The notes under the pieces are model-generated. The model worked only from the letters and a program-made list of their open reading frames with translations. It was not told the DNA's origin and searched no databases. A DNA stretch of 64,000 nt from Brugia malayi. Lineage: Eukaryota; Nematoda; Chromadorea; Rhabditida; Onchocercidae. Both the position numbers and the translations under genes were made by a program. Within the stretch, counting starts at the first letter, position 1. Every line of letters starts with the position of its first letter. The stretch spans positions 3,634,001 through 3,698,000 of the forward strand of contig NW_025062478.1 in NCBI RefSeq assembly GCF_000002995.4, in the 5' to 3' direction. This document shows, piece by piece, positions 12,901 to 26,000 of the stretch.

Positions 12901-13739
12901 ATTTATACAATATAGTTCAAAATATTTACCATGATGGTAAAATAAGGAGAGGAATATACTTTTATATATTTTATAATTGAATTAAACAAATGAAAAGATA
13001 TTAACAAATATAAGCATGAAAATTTCTTATATCCTTTTAACAATAAAGATGAAATATTGTGGCGCGACAAAAATCTTACACATTCATTTCCAAAATTGCG
13101 TTTTATTTATCATTTATGCATTTGGAAAATGAAGTACAACATCACAAAAATTTTGAAAACAAAAAATTTTTGAAAATTCCAAATTCCATTGATAAAATTT
13201 TAGATGCCATCTCTTCGAAGCAGTGCGGAGAAAAAAGATATGATAATTCCTAGCAATTCAAAGGAAGAAAGTCCAGATTCAGTACCTGAAACAGGATACG
13301 TAAATGAGAAGGTAAGATTGTTTCTTTCTAACATTAATATTCGTTAAATAGCATAGTTACAAATTCTCTCAAAACTATGGTAATACTTCAGCTAACTATA
13401 AAACATAAATATTGGAATATATTTTTTCTTACATTATAATTATGAGTAAAAATTTTAGCAAGAGTACCCATTATTATTGATATAGGTAGAACTGTTAAAT
13501 AATTGGCATTGTTTCATTCTTTTCAAAAATTTAGCAAAAAATAATTCTTATAGAACAGGAAGAATTGTAAGTAAAGAGAGAGAAGGAATTCATGAATTCA
13601 TAAAAATTATCTAAGTAATTAGTGGACGAAGCATAAATTTATTTAATTTCTCTTAATTTAGGTACTTGTGAAGCTTTGGCAATCAAATGATGACAAAAAT
13701 AGCATTTCAAATGGAACACATAAATTTAATCAGTCGTAA
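9975..13739 (+). CDS. Protein with two C2H2 zinc fingers, function unknown
   Basis: Eight exons join in phase: 9975-10136, 10462-10572, 11173-11301, 11670-11848, 11935-12037, 12477-12656, 13204-13311 and 13662-13739, giving 349 aa. Exon 6 (residues about 229-288) encodes two fingers. The first is C-x2-C-x12-H-x3-H (CNVCAKPL to HRRRH), and after a ten-residue linker the second is C-x2-C-x12-H-x4-H (CGTCDKRC to HCKNKH). Before the fingers are an Asn/Gln/Ser-rich stretch (exon 2), a predicted helical segment with SMIDLASLLEIPLFNELM (exon 3) and a hydrophobic leucine-rich segment (exon 4). The tail is Ser/Lys-rich. The start follows an acceptor directly. A nucleic-acid-binding role is inferred from the fingers, but I do not recognise an orthologue. 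Exon 5 could also read through its donor to a stop (VRYY) and give a finger-less product. Confidence 0.7.
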
Positions 13740-15062
13740 AGACGACCGTTTTTCTTTTTTCCTAATTCCTTAAATACATGAAAAATGATAATCTAAATTT
13801 ATTAACTTTCTTTTTCCATGTATTAAGATTATTAACTGATGAATCTACATGTGCAATATTTTATGTGTAATATCTATTTATTGAAAAATAACAAAACTAT
13901 GCATATACTGATAAATATAACTAGCACCATCTAAGATAATTTAATCTAAGACAATTAAAAACCTAAGATGATTTAATGGTAATGAGCTTATGTTATTGTA
14001 ATCTTGCGAAAAACTAAATAGTCTAATGGATTTTTTTTTTTAATTCAGCAAATTTTGTTAAAAATCAAATGCCTAGTGTTATTTTTGATTTCCGATTTCC
14101 ATTTCTATACCTAAGCATTTCTTTTATCTATTAAAATAAGAAAATGAATAATTTATTATTTTACTTCATTCCAGTACCATTTTCATACTCAAAAATATAG
14201 AATGAATAAGAAAGTTTAACACAATAATTTATTAAATTAAAATGAATATTTGAATGTGCTATACTTCTTTGTCTATCATAAAATTTTAATAATAACTAAC
14301 AGATATGATGAAAATGTTTGTTACATTTCATCAAACCTCATATGTGTTTAAAATTCGAAATGATTAATGAAATGTGTGAAGCATCAGGTGATATTTATTT
14401 TTTTTTTTTTTGAAAGTAATTCAAGAAATATGAGAGTAATAGAGAGTGAAACGTTCATGCAATTACGATACGTTGTATTCAATATAAACATTTGTAAATT
14501 ACTCTGTAAAATAAATATTTGATTTATAGTTCAATTTTTTCTTTAAAGATATACAAATCCTATAGTAATGATACAAAATAAATTTTTTTAAAAAAAGGGA
14601 TTATGTTCGCAAAAGTAATCGCAAAAATAATCATTTGTTATTGAAAATATAATTCAACAAATTTATTAAGCAGAAAAAAAAAGGAAACAATTTTGATAAA
14701 TGGCAATAAATTGTAGTATAAAATGCTTCATGAAAAATATTTAGACAATATATTTCTCAGATTAAAATTTTTAACTCACTTGAAAAAATTTAGTGAAATA
14801 GAAACAAAGACACCTTTTCAAATTACAACATTTTTCGTAAAATGATACCGAAAGGAAATGGCAATTCGAATAGAACTTATCCCACTTTTATTTTCCAACT
14901 TTTCTGACTAACATCAAACTATTTTATAGCTGGTATTGTTGCAACTTCAAACTTCCTTTTTTATTAGATTTTTCTGATCTAAAGAAAAGAGAAAAAAAAA
15001 AAAAAAAACATTAAAAACATGCCAATACAGTCAAAGAAATATTTCAATAAATATTTGACACT
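13740..15062. other. Intergenic region between convergent 3' ends
   Basis: This spacer lies between the zinc-finger gene (+) and rrp-1 (-), whose 3' ends face each other. It is AT-rich, with AATAAA-like signals but no coding exon or structured RNA that I could support. Confidence 0.6.
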
Positions 15063-18000
15063 TCAGAGCTTTTGTTGCTTGCGCTTTTTACGAATCACAC
15101 CACTTCGGTGGCGCATTTTTTTATCAATCTTCGTTTTCTTAGTACTTCTAAGGACTTTCGTAGGTTGAGAAGCACTCCTAAAAATATGTAGATTAAAAAG
15201 GATAGGAGAATAATTCTGAAAAAAATTCACAAATTTTTTTAGATGAAAAAACATAGCAGGTAATGTAATAAAATATAATTCGAAAAAAAAAAAACAATTT
15301 CTTAATCTTTATTCCTGATATTTTTTTCATAATTCATTATGAACCAAAATTCAAAACGTTTGAAAACAAACAAATTACCTCAATGATGCTTTCTTTTTTA
15401 AAGCCAATTTTGCTTTCTTGTTCATTAATTTGTCTTTTTCCACTTCATTCATAAGTCGTGAAACAGCGCTTACTATTTCAGACTTTGGTATATCTGTCCT
15501 CAATCGTGTTTGTGCTTTTGTAACCATAACAAAGGGAATCTCACCATTTTCAACTGCTTTAAATCTTCAAAATCATATATTTTACATCAATTTATATTTC
15601 AGCATATAAATACTCAACAAAAAATTTTATGACTTTCCTTCATTTCATTACTATTTCTAAAGACTAATATAATCTGAGCAATGCTCCATTATATTTGCAT
15701 AGGTCGTCTCAGTGTCCCTTTAAAATAAAAAAATTATTTGTAAAAAAAAAAAAAAGAAAAAAGATGAGAAAAATGAAACACTGAGAAGAGAAAGTATTAG
15801 CTGAATAAATCTGATTGATTTATTTTTCGTATTTTATAGAAATTCTATAATTCTTGAAATCATATCTTCACAGTCAGTATATTTTATTTATTTTTTAAAT
15901 TGTTGAAATTAATAAATACATGGACAAATTCCATACTAATAATATTTACTTTTTTGATACATCATATAATCGTTTTCTGCGAGCACTTTTTACGCCAGGT
16001 TTCTTCCCAATTTCAAGCAATAATTGACTTATTTCTGCATAATCGAACTAAAATACAAAATTTATATTCAAATTAAAGTTGTATTTTAATGTTTATACAG
16101 TTATTACAACGGATAGCCAATGCTATAATACATTTTAGAATATGAGCTCAATTAAAGCTAAATGAAAATTAAGCAGAAATTCTAAGCGATGTAATTAAAA
16201 CAATAATGCTTTAAAACTTATTGACAAAAAAAGAACAGCTTTCAGAAATTTACTTTAATCCCTTGATCACTAGCACTTTCTGTAGCTAATTCATCAGCTC
16301 CATTCTTCCCCACTTTGTCTTCAGCATATTGATGTAAAATTGATAGGAATATTTCTTGTATAATGGAATCAAAAAGATAATTCCTAAAAATATTAAATGA
16401 ACAGCATTAAACTGATTGACTACCTTTGACGAATAATACAATAAAGGCTATGTCACAGATATTATTCGAGGAAAATATGTTACGAACTTTAGTGCTCTCT
16501 ATGGTATATTTTTAGGCAGTGATTGTTTTTATAATTATTTTTATTCATAATTAACATAAGAAAATTGGAAATAAGAATTGTCCCATTGTTCGATATAATA
16601 AGACTTCAAAAATGATGAGATGAAAAACTCCGAGCACATGACAATTCTTTAAAAGAAGTTCACTACTCACTAATATCTTATATTAAAGTTAATTAAAAAA
16701 AAAAGGAAGAAACCAAAGCAAGACGAAAAATGACAGTAAAATCGCTATGAAAAAGTATTATTACAATCTATTAAAGATAAAATCTATATAAGTTTAGTTC
16801 GTATAAATTACTATGATAGTAGGGAACAACTTACGATATTTTTCCATCACCAAGAAGCTCAGCGTATGGTTTCAAAAGTTCCGTTACCTGATCTCGTCCC
16901 AAGCCACCTGAAAAAGAAAAAAAATCCATAATTTTCAAAAATACCAATGAAAAATTTCTAGAGTTTTGATGTTTATAGCAAAAATTAATCAGTACAAATA
17001 GATAAATAAATGGAGAGAGAAAAAAAAATTTTAAACATAAAAACTAACCGGCACCATCTAATTCATCCAAATAAACGGATGCGAAATGAAATTTCAGTCC
17101 TTCCGAAAATGATTTATCTGAAAAAGAAAAAATGTGAAAAAGACAAATATGGAAAAAATGTGTTTATAAAAAAGAAATAGAAGTAGCTGACCAAAGATTT
17201 GTTGCTTGCTTATTTGCCTCTATATTAAAATTTTTTTTATCTTTTTTCTTTAAAGTGAAACTTTATATCTAACCATTTGAAATAACACAATCTTTGAAAG
17301 CACTGATATACATATCAGTAATTGTTGTTTTCCAATCCTTCGAACGTAATCGATGGAAAAGAGCACGAACAAGACGACGTATCAACTGCAATCATTATAT
17401 TTATTTTAATATTATTAAATCCAGAAGCATTCAGTAATTTTACAATCCCATTTTTTTAAATACACAGATTAAAAAAAAAAAAAAATGGCTAAAACAGCAA
17501 GCAAAAAAGCAATACTGAAAATCTGAAATGATAACAAGATCATCAAAGATCAACAAAACTTATGACAAACAACAAAAATGTCATGCAAATTTGGTTGATT
17601 ATACCAATTTATAGAATTATAATCCAAGTTACTACTGTTTCCTTGAATGGTTACATAATACTGTGAAAAAATATTCTACTACTCAGAAATACAAAGTAAA
17701 ATGAATTGGAACTTAGAATTTCAGATCAGCATCACAGATTAATATATTTTTTTTCTATTAAAAGTAAATATTTGTACTTCAGCTTAATACATTCCTCACC
17801 AAAGTTAGATAACACTTTAGTGACTGGGAATAATAAATTCTAGAAGAATAAAAGTGAAAGTAAAAAATAAAAGCACATCGTCACTAGTTTGCTTATACTC
17901 CAATGTAAATTAATAATTCTTCTATAAGTTAATTTGTAGCTAAGCTTCTATTGATAGTTTAACTAACTTTAATTTTATCAATGATTTCCTCACCACTTTC

Positions 18001-18766
18001 AATCATTTATAAAATTACATTTTCTCCAAATAATTAAAGCAGAGAGAGGGAGAGAGACTAACCATAAGAAACTTATCCATTCTCCAACGATCGATTCGTG
18101 GCCATTCATTAGAAATTGTTACTAACATAGATTTGATGAACGAAACAGATTCCTTTTCTCTTTCAAATAAATTTATCAAAGAAGCAATGTTATCAGCAAG
18201 TTGCTCTTGCCATAACATTTTATCTTGCATCCACATTGCATAATGCAACCCTTTCGTCAAATGTGACATCGCTTTATAATCAAATTCTGAAAGAAAGAAA
18301 AGTAAGAATCTGACTTCATTATTTAGCTCAATTTATAGTATTATTAACATTCTACTTTTTCTATCTCGTCTTTTTCAACCTGATCAACTAATCAATCCTT
18401 GAATATCGCTAAAAAAATCGAAGTGATTCCACAGCATAATGGTTATCATTATGAGGTTTTACTTTTTTTTAATGATAACTTTTCTAAACTATCTTATCAG
18501 ATGCTGTGAAAAACTTTTCATGAAGTCAACAGAAAGGTGATATAAGCTTTTTAAGCACATCGCATGTGTTTTGATAATACTAGCGATTCTATCTAATAAT
18601 AAGTAAATTAGTAAAAAAAACTGAGAAAAAAAAACAAACCTCGCTTGGCTGATTCAGTTCGAATCCAATCACATAGTGTTCGAAATGCTCGTCGACGAAT
18701 GATCGGCTCACCGGATGCTAACTTCTGTGCAAAAACAATCTCAACTTCGTCCAATTCTGAATCCAT
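15063..18766 (-). CDS. rrp-1: RRP1 / Nop52 ribosomal RNA processing protein 1
   Basis: Nine exons on the minus strand join in phase: 18766-18640, 18286-18063, 17385-17274, 17117-17049, 16907-16835, 16383-16254, 16047-15950, 15564-15379 and 15177-15063, giving 377 aa. The Nop52 domain fills residues about 5-260. Recognisable family blocks are IIRRRAFRTLCDWI, GLHYAMWMQDKMLWQEQLAD, ISNEWPRIDRWRMDKFLM, GLKFHFASVYLDEL and the helical segment around YAEISQLLLEIGKKPG. The C-terminus is Lys/Arg-rich (DKKMRHRSGVIRKKRKQQKL), a typical nucleolar-targeting tail. RRP1 acts in the nucleolus in 27S pre-rRNA processing and 60S subunit assembly. The length is close to that expected for the family and longer than the yeast protein. 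The start is supported by an acceptor five bases upstream. Confidence 0.93.
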
Positions 18767-18771
18767 TAGAA

Positions 18772-18779
18772 CTGAAAAA
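18772..18779 (-). promoter_or_regulatory. Putative spliced-leader acceptor, rrp-1
   Basis: On the minus strand ATTTTTCAG precedes the rrp-1 ATG (18766) by five bases. This is a consensus nematode acceptor with no upstream coding exon, so trans-splicing is likely. Confidence 0.6.
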
Positions 18780-21700
18780 TTAATCATTCGAATTGAATAA
18801 CTGGAATTCAAATTTTTTATTGAACTTTTCGATATCATTTTTTGTATTTTGAAATCAAGAAAATCACATTGATTTCGAATTATATATATATATTTTATGT
18901 TAACCCGAAAATTTGTTAAATAAAACCAGGAAATTTTTAAGGTAATACTTTTATGTATCATCTAGCAATCTTTTATAAAATCCTCAAAATGCAAGAACTA
19001 CAATGTTTACATTGCGATAATTCTTCACGATAATAACAGACAATGAAAAATATGACGATTTTATAAGAAATTTGAAAAAATTAATCGTGTTATCAAAAAT
19101 ACTGAGTTCTTCCACCACAACGATATTGACAATAAAAAAAACTTTAATATAGTAAAGAAAAAAATGATGCAAAAATTTATCAATTATAAAAAAACCTACT
19201 ATTAACTTATTCATTAACAATACTGTAAGTTCGATTTATACTATACCGTACAAGTGATATTCGTAATGTGCTACCAATAACGTCAACAATTAATAATAAC
19301 AAACAAATGAAAATAAATGCATAGAAAATAATTAAACATATAAATAAATAAACAAATAAAAGCAAAAACGTTTAGTAAAAGAAGTGAAGAATGAAAGAGG
19401 GTTAATAAATAATTAAGCATATAAATAAATAAATAAAAGCAAAGAGATAAGTAAATGAATGATTAAAATTATTAGTAAAAGAAGAAAAAAATGGAAAAGG
19501 ACAGGAAGGAGGATGAATTTTTTGGAACAATAATGATTCATTATGAATCACTAAAAAAAGTTTACATTCATATATATTGTAGATGTAAGCATTATTATTT
19601 ATAACCACCATTTCTTTTTTTTTCTTTGAAGATCTTTGTTTCGAATGCAAGAAAAAATAAGCAATGAAAATAAAGCAATTAATCAAATACTTAAAAAAAA
19701 GGAAGAGGAAAAAACTGTGATATTTATTTGTAAAATTTTCAAAATTATTCATTCTTATTTTTTCTTTTAGCTAAATGCTTAATCACAAACAAGCATAGAA
19801 TATCATCAATAAATAATAATAAAGTAATGCTAAATAAATAATACCACTGATAAGGAATACTAACTTATCATATTCATGTCAGTGATAAACAGTTTCTATC
19901 AATGTTATCAATGATATCATTTCATAAATGAAAAATTTTTTTCATATTCGGAATAATTGTGATAATTAATCACGATAAACTGAAAAAAAAAAAGAATCAA
20001 TTGTAATAAGTTAAAAAAAAAAGAAACCAACCAAACAACTACCTTGCAAACTTCTCAATTTCGCTTCAAATTTTTTTAGCAGCAATAACAGCAGTTTGGC
20101 AGTTTGCCCACTGCCCAAAATGAAATACTTTATTTCCAACAAGTCGTTTACAAATTTTTAAATTCATAAAAAAGAGGAGTGAAATTTTTTCACGAAAATT
20201 TTGGTTGTAAATTTTTCAGGCATAAATTTCTGAAATAATTTGCTGTTTTTTTTTTTTTTTTTTTGTAGACAAATATAACAACTGTGATTGAAGATTGAAG
20301 GTCTAATGCCATTTTGAATATAAAGTCACATTTGCCTTGAAACGGAAGGTCAAATAATTTGCTTTTTTTGTAAACAAATATAACAATTCTGATTGAAAAT
20401 TAAAGATCGTTGTTTGAATGAAAGATTAAGAATTATTGTTACACATTTTTATAATAAAAAAAAAACAATGCTTAATGCCAAGATGAAAAGTTATGGCATA
20501 ACTTATTGACGACATGTTGTGATTTTTTTTTCATAAATTATCAAATCATTAATATGTAAACAAATATGAATATAAAGTCACACTATTAGTCATTGTTAGA
20601 CAAAAGGTAATGATAATAAAAAAATCAATATAATTTCTCACCAATATTAGTATCAATAAGCATTATTATTGGCATATACAAATTCTGTAAACATCACATT
20701 TTCCTGTACAATTATTACTTCCCTTCACTCATTATATAACATTAATTAATAATGATAATAATAGTAATGATAATGACAATTATAGTATTAATGATAATAA
20801 TAATAACTGATAGCAATAATAATAATAATAATGATAATGACAATAACAATAGCAATAACAATGATAATAATATAAAAAATAATAATAAAAAAAATAAAAT
20901 AAAAATAAAAAAATAAAATAAAATAAAAATAAAATAATAATAAAAAATAATAAAAAATAATAAAATAATATAATTATAGTATTAATGATAATAATAATAA
21001 CTGATAGCAATAATAATAATAATAATGATAATGACAATAACAATAGCAATAACAATGATAATAATCAATAATAATAATAATGATAATAATAAATGAAAAT
21101 AATAAGTTTATTTTCATGTATTTTAATGTTAATATTGTTGAAGAAATTATTGCTATTATTATTATCGAGAAGATATCATTTACTTGTTAGACAAACAACC
21201 AATATTTGCTGAATATCATATCAATTGGAAATGATTAACAAAATTTATGCAATATTTGCTAATTAAATAATTGAATTAATAAATAAATCGCTGTTTATAT
21301 TAAAGTTTATTAATTAGTTGGAATTTATTCGAGTTATTAATGTAAACAGTAATGTATAAATAATTTTGTCTGATGATATGATAACAAAACAATGTTAAAA
21401 CATTCAAAATTTTCCGTAATATTTTGAATAATTTCATGTTAAGCCAACAAGTAACTTATATTGAAATTTTTCTTTATCACTTATATATCTTAAAAATAAT
21501 TTAACATTATTAAATTAACACGAAATAGACTAATTATAATGTTTAAACTGTGAAATAATTACATTTTGATAATAAATCTGAAATAAATTTGAAAAAAAAG
21601 AGGAAAGACTACTAAATTTGCATAGATAATAAACATTTCATACTAATTCTTATATCGTTAACAGATCACAAAAAATAAAATCAATAAATAAATAAACAGA

Positions 21701-23075
21701 AGTAAAAAAGAAGGTTTGAAATTTAAATGTTCACTTCGATCAATTGATTTTGTTTTTTTCAATGTTTATATTTTCAAAATCTTTCAACGGAATATGACAA
21801 TGTCAATTAATAGATCAGACATATAAAAAGTATTATCACTTTTTTTTTGAATATGTAATTTTTCATTTTTCAAAATGAATAATACATCAAAATAAATCAT
21901 TTCAGATTATCCGATAATTTGCAAACATTAACAAAATATTATCAAATTTTGTGTGACAATTATATTTCATTTTCTATTTATTATAAAAAAAAAAAAAAAG
22001 AATAAATAAACAAATTATTAAGCTAGCTATTTAATTAGATTTGAAATAAATTATAATTTATTAAGGTAGGATTTTAACTTGTTATTTATATAATTAAGAG
22101 TAACTATGATCAAATAATTTCCTTTCAAAAAAAAAAAAAAAAGAAAAAGAAAACAACGAAAAACAAAGACTACGAATAATAATATATTATAAATTTGATT
22201 ACAAAATTTTAAAATTTAAAAATCAATGTATAATTTGATTGTTGGTTCTACAATAATTCATAGCATTTTATCAATTTTTTTTTTTTTTTTTTTACTTTTT
22301 TTATGTTACTGATTTGATTATTAATGTCATAAATATACAATTATAGAAGTACAAATTTTGGTAACAAAATTTTTATGATAGCATAGTGTAAAAATATATT
22401 TAAAAAAAAAGAAAAACATATTAATGATTACTGATTTGAAACAAAAAAAAAAAGAAAAGAAATTTCAAAGTGTCAAAATTAATTATGATTGATGCAATTA
22501 ATTACTAATTTAAATTAACTGATATTGAAATATGTTGAAATGCTGAAATTAATTAGCATTTGAAATGTTAAAAATCAAATTATATAGGAATGCATAATTT
22601 TTAAAAATTTAAAATAGTATTTCTAACTTGTTTTAATTTTTATTTTTTATTTTTTTGGTAAAATTTTTATGAATAATTTTTAAATGAGAGAAGAGAGGTA
22701 AAAATTTAATGCAATTTGCTGGCAATTAATTACATTTGTCAACAGATATTACAAATTACATAATATTTTGAAAATGAAAAATTTTATAAATCTTTCAGCG
22801 AATAACAAATTACTTTAATTAGTCAGAGAGACAGAGAGGAAGAGAGAGAGAGAGAAAGAAAGAAAAAAAAAACAATGAAATAAAAAATTAATTCATAAGC
22901 ATTTCAAAATTACAATCATTCAAAAATATACCTTATTCAAAAAATCTTATCTTTGGTACTTAAATTAAGTAAACATTTTGAGTAATAAAATTTCGGATAA
23001 CAATTACACAAGCAAAACAGGAAATGAGGAAACTTGAATAATTACTAAATTATTAATTATAAATATAATTAATAA
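18780..23075. other. 4.3-kb gene-free spacer between rrp-1 and the Spinster gene
   Basis: This spacer lies between the 5' end of rrp-1 and the 3' end of the Spinster gene, both on the minus strand. Open frames here are low complexity (Phe/Leu/Tyr/Ile-rich), without splice support. It contains the duplicated triplet tract at 20778-21065, a GA-rich tract near 22825-22866, and two diverged copies of a unit starting AATAATTTGCT (about 20236-20300 and 20352-20406). Confidence 0.6.
20778..21065. repeat. 94-bp direct duplication in triplet-rich DNA
   Basis: Positions 20778-20871 and 20972-21065 match base for base at a fixed offset of 194. They are separated by 100 bases of A-runs punctuated by T. 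Each copy is made of AAT, GAT, CAA and AGC-type triplets. Confidence 0.8.
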
Positions 23076-26000
23076 TTATTGAAATGCATCATTTCTTGCA
23101 CCATTTCCAATTTTCACTTCGTTGCCATTAAATTTTGCACTCGAATAATCATATTTTGAATAATAACCTGAAAATGAAATTTGAAAAAAAAGAAGATATC
23201 ATTGTTTACAAATTTATTATTATTATTATTATTAAAAAAAAAAAAAAAATACAAAAACAAAAACAAACCTAATACTTCTATTTTCATTTAAAAAAAAAAT
23301 AGTTAAAAAATATCAAATTCAACTTTATCATGAAATTATTGAAAAACCAATACGATTGGTTGAAAAAAAAAAGAAAATATTTTTATTTTTTTAAAAAAAC
23401 AAATTTTGTATCTTTATGTGAAAAAAGAAATTTTAATAAAAAAAAAAAAAAAAACAAAATTTTTAGAAATTTTTCATGCATATTTATTACGGTAAACAAA
23501 ATAGCTGTAAATTAATTAAACTTGTAAACAATTTCATTTGAACATAACTGCAAATATATATTTCCCTATCAAAAAAGTATTAAATTCTTATCATTGAATG
23601 TTAAGCAGTGTACCTGATAACATATTATCACATTAAAATTTTGCGTATTAATTAAATCTAACAAATTGATTTATTTAATATTAATACAAAGTTTACTTTT
23701 CTTTAATATTGATAAAATAAAATAAATTTTCATTTTTTAAAAAAGATAAAAAAAGAATAAAAATACTTTAATAAAAATTAAAACAAAAAAAAAATTAAAG
23801 TCTAATAATATATCAAATATATAATAAAATATTTTAAAAATATAAATATTTTAATAAAAACAGTATAAGAATTAAAAAAAAAAAAAAAATAAAAATTAAT
23901 ATTATATCAAATATATTTGATATAAAAATTTTTCAATTTAAAAAAAAAAAACTTAATAACCTATTTGTTGTAAAAATTTATTTCGATCATGAACAAATGA
24001 TATTGCAGCACCAACGAATAATAAAACACTAATAATTAATATAATATTAGGTATATAAAATGCTTTAATTAATGATTGAAAACATGCAGTTGGTGTGTCA
24101 TCTGAGCCTCGTATCCAATCAGATACCTAAAATTTTTAATTATTATATTTAATTAAACTATTATATAAAAATTGAGAAAACAAGAAAAAAGAAAAACATG
24201 AAGAAAATGAAAAGTAAGTAAAAATTTGAATGTCTTTTCTTTTTAATTAATAAATAACAATATTATTTATTAATTATTTGCAACGTTATTTACAAATTTT
24301 TATGACTTAGAAATGAAATGTAAATGATATTTTAATTTATTTTTATTTTTATTTCAGTATTTTTATAAATGAAATGATAGCTATTTTATTTTATTTAATT
24401 TTCTCACTTACAAATGAAATATTAATATTTTATTTTATTGAATTAATTTCTAAATGTAATGATAATATTTTATTTCAACATAATATATTATACAAATAAT
24501 TTATTAAAAAAAAAAAAAAATTAAAATTAGCTAAAATAAAATGAAAAATATTTTAACCAAGCCAACAATATATGGTCCAGAAGCATCACCAAATAAATGT
24601 GATATAAGAATTTGCCATGAATTTGCAATTGATCGTCGCTGTGGTACAATTATATCCTAACAAAAAAATTAATTTAAAAAAAAAAAAAATAACTTTGTTT
24701 TACCAAATTTATTTAAATTTCTTTTATTTATTATATTAAATAAAGAGTTATGCTTAAAAATTCATTTAATTCTAACCATATTTCATTACAAATACATTTA
24801 TTTATTATCTCATAATAATAAAATTTTAAACCATAATTTTTTTTTTTTGAATTTATTTTAATTTTTAATGGAAAAAAAATTTTTTTCTACATTATTTAAT
24901 TTTTATTTAGACTTTGTAATTATTCTTAAATAAATTTATTTATTATTTCTTTTTTTTTTGTAAAAGAGAAAATAAGGAAAAATTAGACTTACAAGAAGCA
25001 TATCGATAATTATAGCCCAATTTAAGCATAATGATACGACTGCCAAAAAGATGAATATCTGTAAAGGTAAATGAAATCAAAATTCTTTGGCTAATTATAA
25101 AAAAAAATAAAAACATAATTTTGCTAAAGGAAAATTTTAGAATTTAAAAATTATCATATAGCAAATAAAATTAATGCAAAAATTAATTGAAGGGAAAGAA
25201 TAGAAAGATAAAACTGATTGAAGGGTCAAAGATTGATTAACTTTATTATAATTGAAGAAAAAAAAGATTTAATTTAATCATTGTAAAATTAGTAAAATAT
25301 CTATTGTTTAATTATCATTTAATCATCAAATAACAGCTAGTATTAATTAATCTAATCTTAATCAACATTCTTACAATTAAATTTATTATTTTATTTATTT
25401 TTTTTTTTTTTTTTTTTTGAGAAATTTACAATGAAAATATTTTCTTACACTAAAAAATTCGTAAAATATTGATTTGAAAATAATTAAATAAACAATTAAG
25501 TGAAAAATAATAATTATACCCATGCAAGAGTAATGTTTGTGGCGCAAAAATGTAAGCCCATAAATAGAAATGGTATAGCAAATAATGATCCAATAGCGCA
25601 TACTAATGCATCAGATCGAACTGTTTTAATAGGTTTACAGCATAATTTACCTTGTGACCAAAGCTAAATTTTATTAAAAATTTATAGAATTCAATAAACA
25701 GACAAACAAACAAACAAACAAACAAAAGAAAAGAAAACAAATTGAGAATGAAATGAATTGTTTTGTTAAAATCTAGCAAAAACAATCAATAAACATTCGA
25801 GTTTTTCCTTTTTTTTATTTTAAAATGAAAATAATTTTAAAAAAAAAATAATAATAAATAGAATAAATTGAGAAATTTAATATTTGATTAGGATAATATT
25901 TTATGATGAAAATTTAATTTTGAATAATGATAGCATTTCAGTAATTAATATTAAACAAATTAATAATATGAATTTGATTCAATGTAATAATTTAAATTTT

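Noticed and set aside
19402..19752. 116-aa minus-strand open frame in the rrp-1 to Spinster gap
   Set aside because: Phe/Tyr/Ile-rich low-complexity translation with no recognisable domain or acceptor upstream.
20780..21055. Leucine/tyrosine-rich minus-strand open frame
   Set aside because: Pure translation of AAT-type triplet repeats, with no splice or family support.
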